DNA of 64,000 nt, taken from Xanthomonas sp. 3793 (GTDB lineage Bacteria > Pseudomonadota > Gammaproteobacteria > Xanthomonadales > Xanthomonadaceae). Each line of letters opens with the position of its first letter. Position 1 is the stretch's first letter. The DNA is taken from positions 62,001 to 126,000 of the forward strand of contig NZ_JANTYU010000001.1 of the NCBI RefSeq assembly GCF_024806835.1. Reading direction: 5' to 3'. This document shows positions 57,083 through 64,000 of the stretch, piece by piece. Both the position numbers and the translations under genes were made by a program. The notes beneath the pieces were generated by a model. The model was not told the origin of the DNA and ran no database searches. It saw only the letters and a program-made list of their open reading frames with translations.

Positions 57083-57538
57083 ATGCGCATCGGCAGCGAC
57101 CGAAGCCAGGACGAGCCGCATATCGACCTGGTGCCATTGATTGACGTCATTCTCGTCCTCATCATCTTCTTCGTGGTGACCACGACCTTCGACGCACGCT
57201 CCACGTTGCAGCTGCAATTGCCCACCGCCAGCGACCAGAACACCAGCGCGCCGCCGCGCTCGCTCAGCGTGCTGGTCAATGCCGACGGGCATTACTTCAT
57301 CAACGACCAGGAAGTCCTGCGCGCAGATGTGGAGTCGCTGAAGCAGACCATCGCCCAGATCGCCGGCGACGACCGCGAGCAGACGGTGCTGATGCGTGCC
57401 GATGCGCGTACGCCGTATCAGGCCGTTGTCACCGCGCAGGATGCGTTGGGGCAGCTCGGCTTCCGGCGTATCGCCATTGCGACCGCGCCCCAGACCGGCA
57501 CTGCCGGCAAGACAAGCAAGAACGGAACCCGCCAGTGA
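57083..57538 (+). CDS. exbD: ExbD/TolR-family proton channel protein
   Basis: 151 aa. One TM near the N terminus carries the proton-path Asp in LVPLIDVILVLIIFF; a periplasmic domain follows. It starts 3 bases after the exbB stop and overlaps the msbA start (GTGA). Confidence 0.94.
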   Translation: MRIGSDRSQDEPHIDLVPLIDVILVLIIFFVVTTTFDARSTLQLQLPTASDQNTSAPPRSLSVLVNADGHYFINDQEVLRADVESLKQTIAQIAGDDREQTVLMRADARTPYQAVVTAQDALGQLGFRRIAIATAPQTGTAGKTSKNGTRQ

Positions 57539-59304
57539 CCGCTATCAACGACCGCCCGGCGCCAGTCTCGTCCTGGCGCACGTACCGTCGCCTGTTGGGC
57601 TTCGCCAAGCCGTATCGGCTGTTGCTGATCGCCGCGCTGATTGCCGCGTTGGTCGAAGCGGCAGGCACCACCGGCTTCCTGGCGTTGATGAAGCCGATCA
57701 CCGACGAGACCTTTATTTACAAGAACGCCGAAGTCAGCCGCTGGCTGCCGGTGCAGATCATCCTGCTGTTTGTGGTGCGTGGCGTTGCCGGCTATATCAC
57801 CGACATGGCGATGGGCAAATCCGCGCGCAGCATTGCGCGCGATCTGCGCGTCAAGGTGATGTCCAAGTATCTGCGTCTGCCGGGCTCGCGCTTCGATTCC
57901 GAGCCGGTGCCATCGATGTTGATACGCCTGGGTTCGGATTCCGATCAAGTCGCACAGGCCGCGGTGGATGCGGTCAAGGTGATGATCCAGCAGTCGCTGC
58001 AGGTGATCGGCGCACTGGCGCTGATGCTGTGGCATAGCTGGCAGGTCACGCTCACCATCGTGGTACTGGCGCCGGTGCTGGCCTGGGTGATGGACAAGGT
58101 GGCGCGGCGCTATCGGCGCATCAGCCACAGCATCCAGGAAAGCGGTGCGCACCTGTTGCAGGCCGCCGACCAGACCTTGTCCAGTCACCAGGAGGTCAAG
58201 ATCTACGGGGCCCAGCAGACCGAAATGGAGCGCTACGGGGCGCTGGCCGACCGCAACCTGCGCCTAGCGATGAAGGTCGAATCCACCCGCGGCATTTCCA
58301 CCGCCACCGTGCAGATGATCGGCGCGATCGGGCTGTCGGCGCTGCTGTTCGTGGCCGGTGCGCAGGCCTTGGCCGGGCGCCTGACCGCGGGCGACTTCGT
58401 GGTGTTGATGACTTCGATGCTGACGATCATTCCAGGCCTCAAGCAGCTCACCAATGTGCAGAACATGGTCCAGCGCGGCCTGGCCTCGGCCGAGCGCCTG
58501 TTCTCGGTGCTCGACAGCCCGGACGAGCCGGATCAGGGCGCGGAGCCCTTGACCCGCGCGAAAGGCCTGATCGAGTTCCGCGATGTCACGGCCCGCTATC
58601 CAGGCCAGGTGAATCCGGCGCTGGCCGATGTCAGTTTTGTCGCGCAACCCGGCACAGTGACCGCGATCGTCGGCCGCTCCGGCAGCGGCAAATCCAGCCT
58701 GATCAAACTGATTCCGCGTTTTTATGAAGCCGAGGCCGGGCAGATCCTGCTCGATGGGCGTCCGGTACAGGCGTACGCCTTGGCGGACCTGCGTCGCCAG
58801 ATCGCGCTGGTTGGCCAGCAGGTCATGCTGTTCGACGGCAGCATCGCCGACAACGTCGCCTATGGCGAAATGCGCACCGCAGATGCCGGCCAACTGGAGC
58901 GCGCGATCCTGGGCGCCAATGCGATGGAGTTCGTGGCGCAACTGCCCGAGGGCCTGCAATCGCACGTCGGCACCAAGGGCGGGCGGCTGTCCGGCGGGCA
59001 GCGGCAGCGTCTTGCGATCGCGCGTGCGATGCTCAAGGATGCGCCGATCCTGATCCTGGACGAAGCCACCGCCGCGCTGGACAACGAGTCGGAGCGACTG
59101 GTGCAGGACGCCTTGCACAAACTGATGCCGGACCGCACCACGCTGGTGATCGCGCACCGGCTGTCCACCATCGAGCATGCCGACCAGGTGCTGGTGATGG
59201 ATCAGGGCCGCATCGTCGAGCGTGGTACCCACACCGAATTGCTGGCGCAGGGCGGGTTGTATTCGCACCTGCACGGCATGCAGTTTCGCGAACGGCAGGC
59301 ATGA
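57535..59304 (+). CDS. msbA: Lipid A-core flippase MsbA
   Basis: 589 aa half-transporter. Six TMs are followed by a nucleotide-binding domain with Walker [24 protein letters not shown] and Walker [13 protein letters not shown]. It moves lipid A-core across the inner membrane. The GTG start overlaps the exbD stop, and its own stop overlaps lpxK (ATGA). Confidence 0.96.
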   Translation: MTAINDRPAPVSSWRTYRRLLGFAKPYRLLLIAALIAALVEAAGTTGFLALMKPITDETFIYKNAEVSRWLPVQIILLFVVRGVAGYITDMAMGKSARSIARDLRVKVMSKYLRLPGSRFDSEPVPSMLIRLGSDSDQVAQAAVDAVKVMIQQSLQVIGALALMLWHSWQVTLTIVVLAPVLAWVMDKVARRYRRISHSIQESGAHLLQAADQTLSSHQEVKIYGAQQTEMERYGALADRNLRLAMKVESTRGISTATVQMIGAIGLSALLFVAGAQALAGRLTAGDFVVLMTSMLTIIPGLKQLTNVQNMVQRGLASAERLFSVLDSPDEPDQGAEPLTRAKGLIEFRDVTARYPGQVNPALADVSFVAQPGTVTAIVGRSGSGKSSLIKLIPRFYEAEAGQILLDGRPVQAYALADLRRQIALVGQQVMLFDGSIADNVAYGEMRTADAGQLERAILGANAMEFVAQLPEGLQSHVGTKGGRLSGGQRQRLAIARAMLKDAPILILDEATAALDNESERLVQDALHKLMPDRTTLVIAHRLSTIEHADQVLVMDQGRIVERGTHTELLAQGGLYSHLHGMQFRERQA

Positions 59305-60338
59305 GCAAGCATGGCGCCCGTACGCCGGGCTATTGGTACGACAACGCGCCGATTCCGCTGCCTGCACGCGTACTGGCACCGATCTATGGCGCGGCCATCG
59401 CGCTGCGGCGTAGCCTGTACCGCCGCGGCTGGCGTAAACGGCATGGCGTGCCGGTGCCGGTGATCGTGGTCGGCAACGTCACGGCGGGGGGCACCGGCAA
59501 GACCCCCCTGACCATCGCACTGGTGTCCAAGCTGCAGGAAGCCGGCTGGACACCTGGCGTTGCTAGCCGTGGCTATGGCCGCGACGACTCCGGCACTGCA
59601 CGATGGGTGGACGCAGACACGGCGGTGGCGCTCGGTGGCGACGAGCCGGTGTTGATCGCCTGGAAAACCGGCGCACGCGTGCGTGTGGACAGCGATCGCG
59701 TGGCCGCTGCGCGCGCGCTGGTCGAGGCCGGTTGCGACATCATCGTCTGCGATGACGGCTTGCAGCATTATCGGCTGGCACGCGACGTGGAAATCGAGGT
59801 GGTCGACGGTCAGCGCCGCTACGGCAATGGCCGCCTGCTACCGGCCGGGCCGCTGCGCGAACCGGCCGCGCGCGCGCGCGATTGCGATTTCCGCGTGGTC
59901 AATCTCGGGCAGGCCAGCGCCACCACTGCCGCACAGACCACGGACGATGCCGGTTTCGGCGAATGGCAGATGCGCCTGAGCATCGACAGCGTGCAGCCCA
60001 TGGACGGCAAACGGGCGCAACCACTGAGCATGCTGGCCGGGCAGCGCGTGCATGCCGTGGCAGGTATCGCGCACCCCGAACGCTTCTTCGCCATGTTGCG
60101 CGCGCGCGGCATCGGAGTGGTGCCGCATGCCTTTCCCGATCATCACGTGTACCGCGCTGCAGATTTCAGTTTCGGCAGTCGTCTGCCGGTGTTGATGACC
60201 GAAAAGGACGCAGTGAAGTGCCGTCCTTTCGCCGATGAGTGGCTGTACAGCGTGCCGCTCAAGGCGGAGTTGCCGGCTGCATTCTGGGTGAGCCTGCTGG
60301 ATCGGTTGGACAAGTTAGCCAGCCGGCAGAGCGTTTGA
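59301..60338 (+). CDS. lpxK: Tetraacyldisaccharide 4'-kinase
   Basis: 345 aa. It phosphorylates the 4' position of the lipid A precursor. The P-loop [12 protein letters not shown], the RGYG motif and [15 protein letters not shown] are characteristic. The N-terminal segment is membrane-associated. It is coupled to msbA by ATGA. Confidence 0.96.
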   Translation: MSKHGARTPGYWYDNAPIPLPARVLAPIYGAAIALRRSLYRRGWRKRHGVPVPVIVVGNVTAGGTGKTPLTIALVSKLQEAGWTPGVASRGYGRDDSGTARWVDADTAVALGGDEPVLIAWKTGARVRVDSDRVAAARALVEAGCDIIVCDDGLQHYRLARDVEIEVVDGQRRYGNGRLLPAGPLREPAARARDCDFRVVNLGQASATTAAQTTDDAGFGEWQMRLSIDSVQPMDGKRAQPLSMLAGQRVHAVAGIAHPERFFAMLRARGIGVVPHAFPDHHVYRAADFSFGSRLPVLMTEKDAVKCRPFADEWLYSVPLKAELPAAFWVSLLDRLDKLASRQSV

Positions 60339-60681
60339 TCCTGGCCGCTTGTTGCGCGTGCGTGTGCTGCCTGCGCACGTCTCGGTTGCACGTCATCCTG
60401 GAGGCTGGCTGGATGCGGGATACCGCTTTAAGCCGGGTCGCAATCGGTTTGCAGAGACACTTCGCCGGCGCGCCTGGCGCCGCTACATCGACGACCTCAG
60501 CGTTCTCTTACAGTCGCGCCAGCGACAGCCGTTACACGGCACAGGCGCCATGCTGTGCCACTGCAACTGTTGCGATCCGTCGCAACGTCTCGATCGACAC
60601 GCAATGCTGCCGATCCAGGAACGCCACACCTGCTCGACCGTCCGGCCGCTCCAACACCCTTGCTGCAGAGAACGCGACCCC
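60339..60681. other. Intergenic region between lpxK and kdsB
   Basis: 343 bases. It is open in one frame leading into kdsB, but the predicted residues do not match KdsB. I see no terminator or RNA. It probably holds a kdsB promoter. Confidence 0.5.
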
Positions 60682-61461
60682 ATGACCAACAACCCGTCTG
60701 CCGATTTCGTCGTCGCCATTCCGGCGCGTTATGCATCCACCCGTTTGCCGGGCAAGCCGCTGCAGTTGATAGGCGACCGCCCGATGATTCAGCACGTGGC
60801 CGAGCGGGCACTGGCCGCAGGCGCGCGCGAGGTCTGGGTGGCAACCGATGATGTACGGATTGCCGACGCGATCGAGGCACTGCCCGGCGTTCATGTCGCG
60901 ATGACCGGCAGCGACCATGTTTCCGGCACCGATCGTCTGGCCGAATGCGCGCGTATCGCCGGCTGGGACACCGATGTGTGCGTGGTGAATCTGCAGGGTG
61001 ACGAACCGTTTGCGCCGGCTGCGGGTATTCGCGCGGTCGCTGAGCTGCTACTGCGCTCAGGCGCGGAGATGGCGACGCTGGCCGCGCAGGTGGAGAGCGC
61101 ACACGATCTGTTCGACCCCAATGTGGTCAAGCTGGTGCGCAGCGCAGGCGGGCACGCGCTGTATTTCAGCCGCGCGCCGATCCCCTGGCATCGCGACAGC
61201 TTCGCCAGCCAGCGCGACCGCTTGCCCGAGCACGGCCAATGGCTGCGCCATATCGGCATCTACGCCTATCGCGCCGGATTCCTGCAGCAATTCGCGGCGA
61301 TGCCGCCCGGCCTGCTGGAGCGGATCGAATCGCTGGAACAGCTGCGCGCGATGGAAGCCGGTCATCGCATCGCCGTTGCGCTGACGCCCGAGCAGTTTCC
61401 GCCGGGCATCGATACGCCGGACGATCTGGCCCGGGCACAAGTGCGCGTGGCATCGGCATGA
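60682..61461 (+). CDS. kdsB: CMP-KDO synthetase (3-deoxy-manno-octulosonate cytidylyltransferase)
   Basis: 259 aa. It activates KDO for attachment to lipid A. The N terminus [17 protein letters not shown] binds CTP, and [10 protein letters not shown] follows. I chose the ATG at 60682, where family homology begins. The stop overlaps the phosphatase start (ATGA). Confidence 0.95.
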   Translation: MTNNPSADFVVAIPARYASTRLPGKPLQLIGDRPMIQHVAERALAAGAREVWVATDDVRIADAIEALPGVHVAMTGSDHVSGTDRLAECARIAGWDTDVCVVNLQGDEPFAPAAGIRAVAELLLRSGAEMATLAAQVESAHDLFDPNVVKLVRSAGGHALYFSRAPIPWHRDSFASQRDRLPEHGQWLRHIGIYAYRAGFLQQFAAMPPGLLERIESLEQLRAMEAGHRIAVALTPEQFPPGIDTPDDLARAQVRVASA

Positions 61462-61922
61462 AGGTCCTGATCGTGTGCCTGGGCAATATCTGCCGCTCGC
61501 CGATGGGCGAGGGTGCCTTGCGCGCACGGCTGCATGAGGCACGCCTGTCGCGACGCATCGAGGTCGACTCGGCCGGCACCGGCGACTGGCACGCCGGCGA
61601 TCCGCCAGACCCGCGTGCCATCGGTTGCGCGCGCGGCCATGGGGTGGATATCTCCGGCCTGCGCGCACGGCAGGTGCGCCAGGAGGATTTCGAACACTTC
61701 GACTGGCTGCTGTGCGCAGACGGCAACAATCTGCGCGATCTGCAGCGTCTGGCGCCGGCAGCGCGACGCGACAAGGTCGCCCTGTGGTTGCCGTGGGCCG
61801 GCGTGGACGCGCGTGACGAAATACCCGACCCGTACACCGGCGGCAGCAAGGAGTTCGAGCAGGTCTGGCAGCTGGTCGATACCGCGGCGCGACAGACGGT
61901 CGCCAGACTCACCCGCGGCTAA
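61458..61922 (+). CDS. Low-molecular-weight protein tyrosine phosphatase
   Basis: 154 aa. The P-loop CLGNICRSP (Cys7, Arg13) and general-acid DPYTGG are intact. Such enzymes act on tyrosine kinases that control polysaccharide export in other bacteria, but no such kinase is nearby. It is coupled to kdsB by ATGA. Confidence 0.93.
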   Translation: MKVLIVCLGNICRSPMGEGALRARLHEARLSRRIEVDSAGTGDWHAGDPPDPRAIGCARGHGVDISGLRARQVRQEDFEHFDWLLCADGNNLRDLQRLAPAARRDKVALWLPWAGVDARDEIPDPYTGGSKEFEQVWQLVDTAARQTVARLTRG

Positions 61923-61945
61923 TCACGCTTGGGCATAATTACGCC

Positions 61946-63364
61946 ATGACTGCCCAGCTCACCCAGGAACTGCCGGAATTTCCCACCTGGCTCAATGCCA
62001 GGCCATCCACCTTGCAGGAGCATCGCGGCCGCGCGCTCGTGCTGGCGTTCGTCAATGCCAGCTCGGTGTGGTGCGCAGAGCGTCTTGCCGAGCTGGCGCA
62101 GTGGCAGGCGCGCAGCCCCGGGCGGCTGCAGGTGATCGTGGTGCAGACGCCGCGTTTCGATAGCGAACGCCTGCCGCAACGCTCGCTCAAGCAACTGCGC
62201 GGGCATGGCGTCAGTGCACCGATCCTGCTCGACAAGGACTGGGAAACCTGGCGCCGCTTCGGCATCGAGTCCTGGCCCACGCTGGTCCTGCTGGATGCCT
62301 ATGGCCGCGAGCGCCAGCGTCTGGTGGGCGTCACCGGTGATCTGGACAAGGCCCTGGCCGCATTGTGCGAAGGCCAGCAACCGCCCTCCGACGCCGACCT
62401 GCAGGGCATCGCGGAGCGCGAACCCGAGCCGCGGCTGGCGCTGCGTTTTCCGACCGGGCTGGCCGCCACCGAAGACCGTCTGTATATCGCCGATACCGGG
62501 CATCACCGCGTGCTCGAATGCACGCACGGCGGCCGGGTGTTGCGGCAATTCGGCCACGGCAATGCCGATCTCATCGATGGCGGTACCGGCGAGGCGGCTT
62601 TTCGTCGCCCGCAGGGTCTGGCGCTGGAGCGCGATCAGCTGTACGTCGCCGACACCGGCAACCACGCGCTGCGGCGCATCAACCTGCGCAGCGGGCAGGT
62701 GGACACCTTGTGCGGCACCGGCCGCTCCGGCGAGCCTGTCGAGGGGCCGCTGGCGTTCGCCGGTGCGTCCGCCTTGAACTATCCGCAAGGGCTGGCCATT
62801 GCCGACAACCAGGTGTTGATCGCCATGGCCGGCGACAACCGGATCTGGAGTTACGACCTGGGGCGCGCCGCACTGAGCGCACGTGCCGGTACCGGCGCCC
62901 TCGAAATCCGCGATGGCAGCGGCCACCTCGCCGCATTCGCCCAGCCGGCCGGCTTGGCAGCCGTGCAGCAGGTCGCCTACGTCTGCGACGGGTTGGGTTC
63001 GTCGATTCGCACCATGCAGCTGCGCGGCGACCTGGTGCAGACACTGGTGGGCGGGCAGGGCATCTGGCAGTTCGGCGACGAAGACGGGCCACGCGGCACC
63101 GCACGCCTGCAGTTTCCGCAAGCCATCGCACTGGCGGCCGATTCGCCGCTGCTGTGGATTGCCGACACCGGTAACGGCCGCCTGCGTTGTCTGCGTCTGG
63201 GCGGCGGCGAACTGACCACGGTCGAGCTGCCGCGCCGTCTGCACGGCCCGGCAGGGTTGGCGGTTGCCGCCGGCGCAGTCTGGATTGCCGAAACCGACGC
63301 CCACGCCGTCTTGCGCTACGACCTTGCCAGCGGCGCACTGAGCGATATTGCGATAGAAGAATGA
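61946..63364 (+). CDS. Thioredoxin-like/NHL-repeat protein (NHLRC2-like)
   Basis: 472 aa, no signal peptide. Residues 1-145 form a thioredoxin-like fold (VLAFVNASSVWCAERL; ESWPTLVLLDAYG) and about 155-470 hold NHL repeats that form a beta-propeller (YIADTGHHRVLE, YVADTGNHALRRI). The thioredoxin part keeps only Cys43 in place of the family's CxxC, so disulphide exchange is doubtful. It starts 23 bases after the phosphatase and overlaps uvrC (ATGA). Function unknown. Confidence 0.9.
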   Translation: MTAQLTQELPEFPTWLNARPSTLQEHRGRALVLAFVNASSVWCAERLAELAQWQARSPGRLQVIVVQTPRFDSERLPQRSLKQLRGHGVSAPILLDKDWETWRRFGIESWPTLVLLDAYGRERQRLVGVTGDLDKALAALCEGQQPPSDADLQGIAEREPEPRLALRFPTGLAATEDRLYIADTGHHRVLECTHGGRVLRQFGHGNADLIDGGTGEAAFRRPQGLALERDQLYVADTGNHALRRINLRSGQVDTLCGTGRSGEPVEGPLAFAGASALNYPQGLAIADNQVLIAMAGDNRIWSYDLGRAALSARAGTGALEIRDGSGHLAAFAQPAGLAAVQQVAYVCDGLGSSIRTMQLRGDLVQTLVGGQGIWQFGDEDGPRGTARLQFPQAIALAADSPLLWIADTGNGRLRCLRLGGGELTTVELPRRLHGPAGLAVAAGAVWIAETDAHAVLRYDLASGALSDIAIEE

Positions 63365-64000
63365 GCGCAAGGCCCAAAGCCGACTTCGATGGAAAGGCGT
63401 TTGCTGCGCAGCTGAGCACCGCACCCGGCGTTTATCGCATGTATGCGGCCGACGACACCTTGCTCTACGTCGGCAAGGCCGGTGCGTTGCGCAAGCGTGT
63501 CGGCAGCTATTTCAACGGTACGCCAAAGAACGCGCGGCTGACCTCGATGCTGTCGCAGGTCGCGCGCATGGACGTCACCGTGACCCGCAGCGAGGCCGAG
63601 GCGTTGCTGCTGGAAAACCAGCTGATCAAATCCTTGTCGCCGCGCTACAACGTGTCGTTGCGCGACGACAAGAGCTACCCGTATGTGCTGCTGACGCGCG
63701 AAGACTGGCCGCGTATCGCCCTGCACCGCGGCCCGCGTGCGGTGCAGGGGCGCTATTTCGGCCCCTACACCGGCGTGACCGGCGTGCGCGAAACGCTGAG
63801 CCTGATGCACAAGCTGTTCAAGCTGCGCAGTTGCGAAGACAGCGTGTTTCGCAACCGCTCGCGGCCCTGCCTGCAGTACCAGATCGGCCGCTGCAGCGGC
63901 CCGTGCGTGGATCTGGTGGCCGCGCCCGATTACGCCGAGTCGGTACGCCGCGCCACCATGTTCCTCGAAGGCAAGAGCGATCAGCTCGGCGAAGAGATCA
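63361..64000 (+). CDS. uvrC: Excinuclease ABC subunit C (5' part)
   Basis: 213 codons are in the window; the gene runs off the right edge. The GIY-YIG nuclease domain (PGVYRMYAADDTLLYVGKAGALRKRV) makes the 3' incision in nucleotide excision repair. The Cys-rich stretch CEDSVFRNRSRPCLQYQIGRCSGPC that follows is typical of UvrC. Coupled to the NHL gene by ATGA. Confidence 0.97.
   Translation, partial: MSARPKADFDGKAFAAQLSTAPGVYRMYAADDTLLYVGKAGALRKRVGSYFNGTPKNARLTSMLSQVARMDVTVTRSEAEALLLENQLIKSLSPRYNVSLRDDKSYPYVLLTREDWPRIALHRGPRAVQGRYFGPYTGVTGVRETLSLMHKLFKLRSCEDSVFRNRSRPCLQYQIGRCSGPCVDLVAAPDYAESVRRATMFLEGKSDQLGEEI

Overview
The window is a high-G+C gammaproteobacterial chromosome segment that looks like Xanthomonas or a very close relative. 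The grounds are the gene order and protein families (a zwf-glk-pgl-edd-eda block divergent from a ugpC-type ATPase, a comEC-exbB-exbD-msbA-lpxK-kdsB block, a two-subunit class III PHA synthase), many ATGA start/stop overlaps, and intergenic repeat families typical of that genus. I cannot assign a species. It is mostly core chromosome. I see no prophage, integron, transposase, CRISPR array or secretion cluster.

Layout. 1-4.5 kb: an exported alpha/beta hydrolase, then mntH and mntR facing apart around a clear MntR operator, with tadA overlapping mntR. 4.5-9.6 kb: orn; then, on the minus strand, ppsA overlapping an mscS-type channel gene, with ppsR divergent. 9.8-15.8 kb: a DUF1249 gene, a Nudix hydrolase, 3-hydroxybutyrate dehydrogenase, phosphatidylserine synthase, phaE-phaC, a PspC-domain protein and a small membrane protein with a zinc-peptidase-like HExxH...E pattern. 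16-25 kb: an FAD oxidoreductase, a small orphan gene, tex, and a receiver plus multi-sensor hybrid kinase pair. 25-27 kb: tRNA-Leu(CAA) and a duplicated tRNA-Ala(GGC)-tRNA-Glu(TTC) cassette whose spacer holds a run of 16 G. 27-36 kb: two c-type cytochromes divergent from a three-gene RND efflux operon. 35.8-37.2 kb: a repeat-rich intergenic region. 37.2-43.2 kb: the Entner-Doudoroff/glucose-entry block. 43.6-50.2 kb: ugpC, ygfZ, and the sdh operon with three assembly-type genes. 50.2-53.6 kb: lolC/E-type permease, lolD and a PRISE-type reductase. 54-64 kb: comEC, exbB, exbD, msbA, lpxK, kdsB, a low-molecular-weight tyrosine phosphatase, a thioredoxin/NHL protein and the 5' part of uvrC.

How the genes work together. 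Glucose is phosphorylated and oxidised (glk, zwf, pgl), cleaved by the Entner-Doudoroff pathway (edd, eda) and oxidised through succinate dehydrogenase; ppsA/ppsR provide the gluconeogenic return. The sdh neighbourhood carries a FAD-insertion factor (sdhE), a SdhAF4-like gene, the Fe-S factor ygfZ and a ygfX-like gene. phaE/phaC and the hydroxybutyrate dehydrogenase suggest polyhydroxybutyrate turnover. lolC/lolD and exbB/exbD/msbA/lpxK/kdsB serve envelope building.

The best candidates for new biology are the HExxH membrane protein at 15369-15809, the basic Ala/Lys/Pro tail on PhaE, the heptamer repeat inside the lolD start region, the tRNA-cassette spacer with its G run, and the repeat families at 35.8-37.0 and 39.9 kb.
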